From an uncultured Ruminococcus sp. (GTDB taxonomy: Bacteria; Bacillota; Clostridia; Oscillospirales; CAG-272): DNA of 11,092 bases. Made by a program: the position numbers and the translations under genes. A model generated the notes under the pieces. It saw only the letters and a list, made by a program, of their open reading frames with translations. It did not search any database and was not told the DNA's origin. The stretch's first letter is position 1, and each line of letters opens with the position of its first letter. Below are positions 1 to 5,826 of this stretch, one piece after another. Where the stretch lies: positions 1 through 11,092 of the forward strand of contig CACXED010000170.1 in NCBI GenBank assembly GCA_902766575.1, read 5' to 3'.

Positions 1-2
1 CG

Positions 3-151
3 GGAAACCAAAGGAGAACCTCGGCGCTGACGCGCCGCTCGGGAACTCGCGCCGCTCGCGCTCGCGCTGCTTACCAGCAGCTCTGTTCCGCGTCGCTCAC
101 GCTCCGCGGAAAGTGGAAACCAAAGAGGAATCCCGGCGATCGCGCCGCTCG
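3..151. repeat. Degenerate direct repeat pair in GC-rich intergenic DNA
   Basis: Two copies of a similar unit lie at 3-41 and 115-151. Both open with GGAAACCAAA and close with CGCGCCGCTCG, with a few changes and a 2-base length difference between. A third fragment of the closing motif (cgcgccgctcgcg) lies at 48-60. Between the copies are two small hairpins: GCTGC/GCAGC at 66-81 with a 6-base loop, and TTCCGCG/CGCGGAA at 86-111 with a 12-base loop. No T-run follows either, so they are not obvious terminators. Two plus-strand frames (2 and 3) are open through the whole block, which reflects its composition. It looks like a dispersed intergenic repeat family, but only this local copy is visible. 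Confidence 0.6.
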
Positions 152-194
152 CATTAGAGCATATAAAAAACTTAAAACTAATTTCAAAAAGCTA

Positions 195-222
195 TTGACA
201 AATCGAAATTCCATGATATAAT
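195..222 (+). promoter_or_regulatory. Sigma-A promoter of the GH39-like glycosidase gene
   Basis: A perfect -35 TTGACA (195-200) and perfect -10 TATAAT (217-222) are separated by 16 bases in AT-rich DNA. Transcription would start near 229, about 34 bases before the ATG at 263. The 9-mer TATTGACAA, which contains the -35, recurs at 225-233 across the expected start point; this second copy has no -10 at the right distance, so it may be an operator half rather than a second promoter. Confidence 0.85.
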
Positions 223-262
223 ATTATTGACAATATAAATTCCGAAAGGACTGGTAATTATC

Positions 263-1672
263 ATGGAACAGCTGAAGAAAATCGGCAAAATCGCGCCGAA
301 GCGCTCGCTCGATATCAGGGAGTCAAAGCTCGGCATCGGCTTTGAAAAGCTCGACCGCAACGTCTTTGACCCCGAAAAGGCTTACGATAAGCTCGAGCTC
401 GTCGGCGTCAAGTGGGTCAGAATCCAGTCGGGCTGGCAGCGCACCGAGCATATCAAGGGTCAGTACGACTTCGAATGGATCGATAAGGTCGTCGATAACC
501 TCATCGCGCGCGGAATGAAGCCCTGGATCTGCCTCTGCTACGGAAACGAGCTCTATAACGAGGAGGCTAAGGAGGTCTTTGGCGCGGTCGGTATCGCGCC
601 GATCTTCAACGACGAGCAGAAGCTCGGCTGGGCTAACTACGTCAAGGCGACTGTCGAGCACTTCAGGGGCAGGGTCGACCACTGGGAAATCTGGAACGAG
701 CCCGACGGCAAATGGTGCTGGAAGCACGGCGTCAGCGGCGCTGAATACGGACAATTCTGCGTCGATACCGCCGCTGCGATCCGAGCCGTCGCTCCCGACG
801 CGACTGTCATCGGCGGCGCGGTCTGCTCGCCCGGAAACCTCGCATACATAAACGAGGCGCTCGACGCAGGAATGGGAGCGGTCATCGACGCTTTCTCGTT
901 CCATGAGTATACGCCCGACGAGTCGAAGCTCTTTGAGCACATTCCGGCGCTGAGAGCGCTGCTCGCGTCCTATAACCCGAAAATCAAGGTCATTCAGGGC
1001 GAGTCGGGCTCGCAGTCGAGAAGCGACGGCTGCGGAGCGCTTCGCGGAGGTGCGTGGACTCCTCTGCGTCAGGCCAAGCAGTGCGTGCGCCACGCGATCG
1101 CCGATCTCATCACCGAGGTCGAGTTCACCTCATACTTCTCCTGCATGGATATGATCGAAGCCCTCAACGGCAAGGTCGGAGACCTCAACTCCTATCTTGA
1201 CTACGGCTATTTCGGCATAATCGGCGCGGATTTTGACGAGAACGGCTTCTCGTCGGGCGAGTATTCGCCAAAGCTCTCGTACTACGCTTATCAGAACGTC
1301 TGCTCGGTCTTTGCCGAGAAATTCGACGTTTGCGACCTGCCGATACTCAGGGCTGTCCAGCCGTCCAAGCGTCTGCTCGCGTCGGACTACGGCGGAAAGC
1401 TGATCACCCACGGCTTTGCAAAGCCCAACGGCTCTCACGCCTTTGCCTACTGGAACTCGACCGAGCTTCTGACCACCGACTTTGAGTCGACCGTCAGCTT
1501 CAGAGTCGCTAACATCCCGGGTCAGATCAGGCTCGTCGATCTGCTTCACGGCGATATCTACGAGCTGCCCGAGGATATGATCGAGAACGCCGGACACAAC
1601 ACCGTCCTAATCAAGAACATACCTGTGACCGACTATCCGATGCTTCTCACCTTCGGGGACTTTGCTGAATAA
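263..1672 (+). CDS. Clan GH-A (GH39-like) cytoplasmic glycosidase
   Basis: A 469-residue TIM-barrel glycoside hydrolase. Family knowledge: clan GH-A enzymes retain configuration using two glutamates, an acid/base after Asn at the end of strand 4 and a nucleophile near strand 7. Seen here: WEIWNEP at 141-147 supplies the acid/base (N145-E146), and VIQGESG at 243-249 supplies E247 as the likely nucleophile. The N-terminal stretch GVKWVRIQSGW (48-58) followed by YDFEWID (68-74) is typical of GH39/GH5-type barrels. A C-terminal segment (about 365-469) looks like the short beta-sandwich often found after the barrel. There is no signal peptide, so the substrate is probably an imported oligosaccharide; a xyloside or other plant-glycan fragment is possible, but specificity cannot be read. 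The start has a GAAAGGA site (244-250) at a rather long 12-base spacing. It is monocistronic, with its own promoter and terminator. The fold is well supported, the exact family less so. Confidence 0.75.
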   Translation: MEQLKKIGKIAPKRSLDIRESKLGIGFEKLDRNVFDPEKAYDKLELVGVKWVRIQSGWQRTEHIKGQYDFEWIDKVVDNLIARGMKPWICLCYGNELYNEEAKEVFGAVGIAPIFNDEQKLGWANYVKATVEHFRGRVDHWEIWNEPDGKWCWKHGVSGAEYGQFCVDTAAAIRAVAPDATVIGGAVCSPGNLAYINEALDAGMGAVIDAFSFHEYTPDESKLFEHIPALRALLASYNPKIKVIQGESGSQSRSDGCGALRGGAWTPLRQAKQCVRHAIADLITEVEFTSYFSCMDMIEALNGKVGDLNSYLDYGYFGIIGADFDENGFSSGEYSPKLSYYAYQNVCSVFAEKFDVCDLPILRAVQPSKRLLASDYGGKLITHGFAKPNGSHAFAYWNSTELLTTDFESTVSFRVANIPGQIRLVDLLHGDIYELPEDMIENAGHNTVLIKNIPVTDYPMLLTFGDFAE

Positions 1673-1684
1673 AAGAATCACACA

Positions 1685-1720
1685 CGGAGACGCTGCAAAA
1701 GCGTCTCCGCTTCTTAATTT
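1685..1720 (+). terminator. Rho-independent terminator after the GH39-like gene
   Basis: A perfect 10-base-pair stem, CGGAGACGCT (1685-1694) with AGCGTCTCCG (1700-1709), closes a 5-base loop (gcaaa) and is followed by the T-rich tract cttcttaattt. It begins 12 bases after the stop codon, so it should end the single-gene transcript and insulate the next operon. Confidence 0.88.
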
Positions 1721-1813
1721 ACAAAGCCGGACATATGATAAATTAAAAGTAACCGAACGGGAAAAATATTTTGCTAAAATTCACTCCGCATTAACAAAAA
1801 GCCGGGCGAAATA

Positions 1814-1844
1814 TGTTAATATTATATTGCCGCGGCCGACGCGG
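1814..1844 (+). promoter_or_regulatory. Possible extended -10 promoter and leader hairpin of the DUF1538 operon
   Basis: The AT-rich region 1720-1830 between terminator and operon has one reasonable promoter: an extended -10, TG-T-TAATAT (TG at 1814-1815, hexamer 1817-1822). A weak TTAACA at 1791-1796 sits too far upstream (20 bases) to be a good -35. With this -10, transcription would begin near 1829, and CCGCG/CGCGG (1830-1834 and 1840-1844) would form a small hairpin at the very 5' end of the message, as some stabilising leaders do. This is a weak call. Confidence 0.35.
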
Positions 1845-1859
1845 AAATTTACATATATC

Positions 1860-1864
1860 GGAGG
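1860..1864 (+). promoter_or_regulatory. Shine-Dalgarno site that fixes a TTG start
   Basis: GGAGG lies 8 bases before TTG at 1873. The in-frame ATG at 1813 has no such site, overlaps the probable -10 region, and would add 20 residues of unlikely sequence. The TTG is therefore taken as the start. Confidence 0.85.
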
Positions 1865-1872
1865 TCGATAAG

Positions 1873-3399
1873 TTGGGTAAAGCGCTCTTTGAAAAAATTA
1901 AGGAGGCGCTGATTTCGGTGCTGCCGGTGTCGCTTATCGTGACGGCGATCTACTTTTCGCCGCTGGTGAGTCTGACAGACACGGAGCTTACGGTATTTCT
2001 GATCTCGTCAGTCGTGCTGGTGATAGGCATAGGTCTGTTCAACCTCGGCGCGGACATGGCGATGACGCCTATGGGCGAGCATATCGGAGCCGGTCTTACC
2101 AGAACCGGAAATCTGCCGCTCCTGCTTGCCGTGAGCTTTCTTATGGGACTCTTTATTACCATCGCCGAGCCTGATCTGACGGTACTTGCGTCGCAGGTCA
2201 GGGAGGTCATCAGCGAAACTTTGTTGGTGGCTGCGGTCGGTATCGGAGTCGGAATCTTTCTGGTGCTTTCGGTGATCAAAATAATCTTCGGAAAGCAGCT
2301 CTCGTCGCTTTTGATGTTCTTTTATCTGCTGATGTTCGCGCTTGCGTCGCTGGTCGTCGTCAGCGGGAGCCCCGAGTTTCTGGCGATGGCGTTCGATTCG
2401 GGCGGAGTGACCACGGGGCCGATCACGGTGCCGTTCATAATGGCGCTCGGCGTCGGAATCGCAAGCACTCTCGGCGGAAAGAACGCCGGTGAGAACAGCT
2501 TCGGACTCATCGCGCTCTGCTCGATAGGGCCGGTGCTTGCGGTCATGGCTGCGGGAATAGCCTCGGACGGCGAGCTTTCCTACAGCCTGCCCGACTACTC
2601 GGTCGAGGCTAATCTCGGAGCGGGGCTGATACGGAATCTGCTCTCTGTGGCAAAGGAGGTCGCGACAGCTCTGGGGCTGATCGTCGTGTTCTTCCTGATA
2701 CTTCAGGCCGTCTGCCTGAAGCTGCCGAAAAAGACGCTCGGACGGATAGCGGTAGGGATAGCCTACACCTTTCTCGGTCTGGTCGTGTTCCTGACGGCGG
2801 TGAACGTCGGCTTTATGCCGGTGGGCTACCGTCTGGGAGCAGAGCTTGCCGGGAACTCGCCGGAGTGGTTTCTGCCGGTGTTCGGATTTATAATCGGAAT
2901 GGTCGTCGTGCTCGCCGAGCCCGCCGTCCACGTCCTCAACAGGCAGGTCGAGGAGATCACCGGCGGAACGGTGACAAAGCGCTCGATGATGCTCGCGCTG
3001 TCGGCCGGCGTAGGTATCTCGATCGCGCTCTCGATGCTGAGGATCATACTCGGTTTCAGCATACTCTACTATCTGATACCCGGATATCTGCTGTCGCTGG
3101 GGCTGTCCTTCTTTGTCCCGGGAATTTACACGGCGATAGCCTTTGACTCAGGCGGCGTCGCGTCGGGTCCGCTGACGTCGAGCTTTATTCTGCCGCTCGC
3201 TATCGGCGTCTGCGCGAGTGTGAGCGGAGTGGACTCGATACTGACCGACGCGTTCGGAATCGTGGCGATGGTCGCGATGACGCCGCTCATCACGATACAG
3301 CTCCTCGGCTTCAGAGCGGTCATGAAGCGCCGCATTTCCGAGCGGATAGCTATGCGCCGCATCCTCGAAGCCGACGACGAGCAGATAATCGAATTCTGA
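1873..3399 (+). CDS. DUF1538-type polytopic membrane protein with two homologous halves
   Basis: A 508-residue integral membrane protein from a TTG start, with roughly a dozen hydrophobic segments. I recognise it as a DUF1538 family protein, a predicted transporter or channel of unknown substrate. The sequence shows a clear internal duplication: MG..IGAGL-like (67-75), AEP (98-100), Q.RE (108-111), FDSGG (174-178) and GP (182-183) recur as VG..LGAEL (317-325), AEP (348-350), QVEE (358-361), FDSGG (424-428) and GP (432-433), all at a constant offset of 250 residues. Charged AEP and DSGG motifs inside hydrophobic surroundings, repeated twice, suggest a pseudo-twofold transport path. The C-terminus (about 484-508) is basic then acidic and probably cytoplasmic. 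The gene is followed 10 bases later by two P-II-like genes, so control by P-II docking is plausible. Function and substrate are unproven. Confidence 0.85.
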   Translation: MGKALFEKIKEALISVLPVSLIVTAIYFSPLVSLTDTELTVFLISSVVLVIGIGLFNLGADMAMTPMGEHIGAGLTRTGNLPLLLAVSFLMGLFITIAEPDLTVLASQVREVISETLLVAAVGIGVGIFLVLSVIKIIFGKQLSSLLMFFYLLMFALASLVVVSGSPEFLAMAFDSGGVTTGPITVPFIMALGVGIASTLGGKNAGENSFGLIALCSIGPVLAVMAAGIASDGELSYSLPDYSVEANLGAGLIRNLLSVAKEVATALGLIVVFFLILQAVCLKLPKKTLGRIAVGIAYTFLGLVVFLTAVNVGFMPVGYRLGAELAGNSPEWFLPVFGFIIGMVVVLAEPAVHVLNRQVEEITGGTVTKRSMMLALSAGVGISIALSMLRIILGFSILYYLIPGYLLSLGLSFFVPGIYTAIAFDSGGVASGPLTSSFILPLAIGVCASVSGVDSILTDAFGIVAMVAMTPLITIQLLGFRAVMKRRISERIAMRRILEADDEQIIEF

Positions 3400-3409
3400 G
3401 AGGTGCGAT

Positions 3410-3811
3410 ATGGACGATAGCAAGGCAAGAAAAAATCACACCGCTCCGGTGGGACTCAAGCTGCTCGTGACGATAGTCGCGCGTCAGAAGGGCGAGTTCT
3501 ACGCCGATCTGATACAGGGCTTCGGCGCGAATATGCAGGTCGTTCTGCTCGGAGAGGGAACGGCTACGACCGAGACCTTACAGCTGCTCGGGCTCACCGA
3601 CAAGGACAAGGCGGTGATATTAAGCGTGCTGCGCTCGGAGAAGGCGTCGGAAGCGCTCGACACGCTGGCGCGGAAGTTCGAAACGGTAAGAAACGGCAAG
3701 GGCGTTGCCTGGACGGTGCCGCTTGACAGCACGATAGGAGTCGCGGTCTACCGATTCCTCAGCAATAATCCGGAAGGAGCAGGAACTTTATGGAACACTC
3801 GCACGAAATGA
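3410..3811 (+). CDS. P-II-like protein, first of a tandem pair
   Basis: A 133-residue cytoplasmic protein. Its core, from KLLVTIVARQKG (17-28) through ADLIQGFGANMQVVLLGEGTA (32-52) to GKGVAWTVPLDS (96-107), has the beta-alpha-beta-beta-alpha-beta order of the P-II (GlnB-like) fold and aligns along its length with the next gene product. The segment matching the T-loop (about 47-66) is short and has no tyrosine where classical GlnB is uridylylated. GKGVAW occupies the B-loop position where classical P-II proteins contact nucleotide phosphates. About 15 polar residues precede the fold and about 20 follow it. The start has GAGAGG (3398-3403), overlapping the stop of the membrane gene, 6 bases before the ATG, so translation is likely coupled. 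It is probably a sensor or regulatory partner of the DUF1538 protein; the ligand is unknown. Confidence 0.7.
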   Translation: MDDSKARKNHTAPVGLKLLVTIVARQKGEFYADLIQGFGANMQVVLLGEGTATTETLQLLGLTDKDKAVILSVLRSEKASEALDTLARKFETVRNGKGVAWTVPLDSTIGVAVYRFLSNNPEGAGTLWNTRTK

Positions 3812-4095
3812 TAATCTGCATTGTGAACAACGGCTTCAGCGACGCCGTAATGGACGCCGCGAGAGCCGCCGGAGCTCGCGGAGGTACCGTCATGAGCGCC
3901 CGCGGAACCGCCGGCAAGGAGGCGGAAAAGCTCTTTAACATCTCGATCCAGCCCGAAAAGGAGCTGGTGATGATACTCGTCGGACACGAGATCCGCGACG
4001 GCGTGCTGCACGCGCTCTACACAGCGGCGGGACTCGGAACTCCGGCGCAGGGGATAGCCTTCGCGCTGCCGGTCGACGCGGTTGCGGGAGAATAG
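3790..4095 (+). CDS. P-II-like protein, second of a tandem pair
   Basis: A 101-residue P-II-fold protein, close to the usual size of about 112. Strand 1 is MIICIVNNGFSD (7-18). GARGGTVMSARGT (28-40) leads into the T-loop region, and VMILVGHE (60-67) is the third strand. GTPAQGIAFALPVD (83-96) occupies the B-loop and last-strand position, and its ending matches VPLD in the upstream paralogue. The T-loop is shorter than in GlnB/GlnK and lacks the modified tyrosine, so classical uridylylation is unlikely. The start overlaps the upstream gene by 22 bases and has GGAAGGAG (3772-3779) 10 bases before the ATG, so the two products are probably made together and may form mixed trimers (inference). This type is commonly annotated as a P-II family regulator next to DUF1538 genes. 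Confidence 0.82.
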   Translation: MEHSHEMIICIVNNGFSDAVMDAARAAGARGGTVMSARGTAGKEAEKLFNISIQPEKELVMILVGHEIRDGVLHALYTAAGLGTPAQGIAFALPVDAVAGE

Positions 4096-4127
4096 TTCCG
4101 AAAACCGTTTTCAGGCTCGGCAGAATC

Positions 4128-4173
4128 AAAAAACTCCGGAGCGGGCTTCATGTCCGTTCCGGAGTGATTTTTT
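4128..4173. terminator. Bidirectional terminator between convergent operons
   Basis: The outer stem ACTCCGGA (4133-4140) pairs with TCCGGAGT (4158-4165), continues through G-T, C-G, G-C and G-C pairs (4141-4144 with 4154-4157), and closes an 8- to 9-base loop. On the plus strand it is followed by T6 (4168-4173); on the minus strand the A6 at 4128-4133 becomes U6. It can therefore end both the P-II operon (+) and the deacetylase operon (-), whose stop codons lie 37 and 12 bases away. Confidence 0.88.
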
Positions 4174-4176
4174 GCC

Positions 4177-4980
4177 TTATTTCAGCTTGGTTACGCCCGA
4201 CTTTATCTCGACAGGCTCGCCGTCGACCTCGAACCAGAGCGTCTCGGCGGAGGGGTTGAAGACCATCGTCCGGTCGGCTGAGAGCGAAACTCTGCGCAGC
4301 GCGGTCACGTAGTCGTAGATTTCGATGTTCGTCGCGTACCAGACGCTGTCCTCAAAGGTAGCGGTGAATCTGTCGCAGAACTCCTCGATCATCGCCCAGC
4401 TGTTGTTTCCGCTGTTCCTCGGGAACTCAAAGCTGTGTCCCCAGATGTAAAAGAGCGGCAGAGCGTAGTAGGCGGTTCTGAACTGCTCGATCTTGCCGAT
4501 GATGTCGTGACTGTGATGGCAGGTGCCGGTCCACTGCATGAAGTCCTCGGGGAGCTTGAAGTTCTCGCTCGAGCCTGCCGTGCGCGCGTAGACGAAGCCG
4601 CAGGCCTTGAGGCAGGTCAGCACGTCCTCGTTGACGATTCCGTTCGGGTAGGACATTCCGCGCACCGGATAGCCGCAGGCGGCTTCGAGACGCTTCTTGT
4701 CCTCGAGCATTTCATAGAGCAGCTCCTCCTTCGGTATCTGGTCGAAGAACGGGTGAGTCAGCGAGTGGCAGGAGACCTCGTGTCCGGCGTAGAGCGTCGG
4801 GATCTCCTCTAATTTTACTCTCCAGTCGTTCTCCATCTGACCCGAGATCAGGTGGAACGTGCCCTTGATGTGATATCTGTTGAACAGCTCGACAAGACGG
4901 CGATCCTCGGTCGAGCAGTCGTCGTAGCTCATTGTCAGAGCCTTTTTCTTTCCGTACTTGTAGAGATATTTGATCCTCAT
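4177..4980 (-). CDS. NodB-type polysaccharide deacetylase (CE4)
   Basis: A 267-residue protein with the NodB homology fold, which removes acetyl groups from N- or O-acetylated glycans using a metal held by Asp-His-His. Counting from the chosen start, motif 1 is SYDD (18-21), matching TFDD with base and metal aspartates; motif 2 is HSLTHP (72-77), with H72 and H76 as metal ligands; motif 3 is RGMSYPNG (107-114); WGHSFEF (180-186) likely supplies the late catalytic histidine. After about 225 a short beta-rich tail follows. There is no signal peptide or transmembrane anchor, unlike peptidoglycan deacetylases, so a cytoplasmic small substrate is more likely. A start three codons upstream is possible, but GGAAAGG then touches it; the chosen ATG has it 9 bases away. 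It is the last gene of a minus-strand operon, 15 bases after the HAD gene, ending at the bidirectional terminator. Confidence 0.82.
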   Translation of the reverse strand: MRIKYLYKYGKKKALTMSYDDCSTEDRRLVELFNRYHIKGTFHLISGQMENDWRVKLEEIPTLYAGHEVSCHSLTHPFFDQIPKEELLYEMLEDKKRLEAACGYPVRGMSYPNGIVNEDVLTCLKACGFVYARTAGSSENFKLPEDFMQWTGTCHHSHDIIGKIEQFRTAYYALPLFYIWGHSFEFPRNSGNNSWAMIEEFCDRFTATFEDSVWYATNIEIYDYVTALRRVSLSADRTMVFNPSAETLWFEVDGEPVEIKSGVTKLK

Positions 4981-4989
4981 CGAAATCAT

Positions 4990-4996
4990 CCTTTCC
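4990..4996 (-). promoter_or_regulatory. Shine-Dalgarno site of the deacetylase, overlapping the HAD stop codon
   Basis: On the minus strand GGAAAGG spans 4996-4990, 9 bases before ATG at 4980 and directly abutting the alternative ATG at 4989. The first base read is also the last base of the HAD gene's TAG stop, so ribosomes ending there are placed to restart on the deacetylase. Confidence 0.75.
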
Positions 4997-5826
4997 TAAA
5001 GTCGATCGCCGCCGAGCTCGCCGATTATGCGGGCTATCGCGTTTTCGGACGCTTTAACGGTCACTCGGTCGGCGACTGCTTTGACCTGCTCGGACGCGTT
5101 TCCGACCGCGTAGCCGACGTCGGCGTATTCGAGCATCGACAGGTCGTTCTCGTAGTTTCCGGCGCAGACGACAGTGTGTATGACCTGCTCCCCGCCGAGA
5201 AGTCCCCGCAGTATGCGAACGGCGTTCCCCTTGCCGCCGCTGTGAGTGTTAATTTCAAGACCTTCGGGCGAGCTCTGCGCAAATGACAGCTCCGGAAAGG
5301 CTTTCGCGAGCTTTTCGCGAAGTCCGGCTGTGATGCGCGGAGTCTGTATGATTATCGACTCCATCGCGGGATAGACGGCGCTTCCAAGATACTCGTCAAA
5401 GCATTTGTCGGCGTTCAGCCCGGCGCCGAGGTCGAGTCTCAGATTATCGTTCAGTCCGTTCAGCGAGAGCACACGGCACTCGGGATACCCGTCTATCGAA
5501 AAGCGAATGAGCCGCCGGACTGTCCCGTCGGGCATGGGGTTCGACCAGAGCAGCTTATCCTTGTAAAGGTCGTAGATCGCGTTTCCGTTGCAGGCGACGA
5601 CCGGCGCGTTGATCGGCAGTCCCCTGACCGATTCGACGAAATGCCCGGGGTTCCTGCCCGTCGCCATAGTAAAAAGCCCGCCGTTCTCAGTGAAATATCT
5701 GAGAGCGGCGAGATTTTCCAAAGTTACCGTCAGTGTTCCGTCAAAGTCGGAGCAGAGCAGGCAGCCGTCGAATTTTCTGTTTCGCGATTCGCGCCGCGGT
5801 TCGTTTGGGACGCGATTACCAGCCAA
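4996..5826 (-). CDS. Cof-type HAD phosphatase
   Basis: A 276-residue haloacid dehalogenase-superfamily protein of the Cof/YidA type, which usually removes phosphate from sugar phosphates or similar metabolites in the cytoplasm. Motif I is DFDGT (27-31), with D27 the nucleophile and D29 the acid/base; MATGR (54-58) carries motif II; K199 in GGKGNAV is motif III; GNYENDLSML (223-232) is motif IV. The cap lies between about 85 and 190. One oddity: motif IV is usually GDxxxD and here reads GNxxxD, so the first acidic residue is Asn224 while D228 remains. The only start codon before DFDGT is TTG at 5826, which overlaps the end of the isomerase gene by 11 bases and has no clear Shine-Dalgarno site. 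Translation is therefore probably coupled to the upstream gene. Neighbours suggest a sugar phosphate substrate. Confidence 0.85.
   Translation of the reverse strand: MAGNRVPNEPRRESRNRKFDGCLLCSDFDGTLTVTLENLAALRYFTENGGLFTMATGRNPGHFVESVRGLPINAPVVACNGNAIYDLYKDKLLWSNPMPDGTVRRLIRFSIDGYPECRVLSLNGLNDNLRLDLGAGLNADKCFDEYLGSAVYPAMESIIIQTPRITAGLREKLAKAFPELSFAQSSPEGLEINTHSGGKGNAVRILRGLLGGEQVIHTVVCAGNYENDLSMLEYADVGYAVGNASEQVKAVADRVTVKASENAIARIIGELGGDRL

Noticed and set aside
66..111. Hairpins as terminators of an upstream gene
   Set aside because: Neither stem is followed by a T-run, and both sit inside the GC-rich repeat block.
3..151. CRISPR-like repeat spacing
   Set aside because: There are only two imperfect copies 112 bases apart, with hairpin-forming rather than unique spacer DNA, and no cas genes.
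3..221. Open plus-strand frame entering from the left edge, a possible C-terminus of an upstream gene
   Set aside because: It runs through the repeat block and into the consensus promoter, another frame is open over the same bases up to 157, and the translation is Arg/Ala-rich without domain character. The upstream sequence would be needed to exclude it fully.
1662..1871. 69-codon plus-strand ORF after the GH39-like gene
   Set aside because: It overlaps the end of the real gene, contains the terminator hairpin and the probable promoter of the next operon, and has no ribosome site or recognisable protein pattern.
2008..2931. 307-codon minus-strand ORF opposite the DUF1538 gene
   Set aside because: It is rich in His, Arg, Asp and Gln, as expected from reading hydrophobic membrane codons backwards, and has no promoter or ribosome site support.
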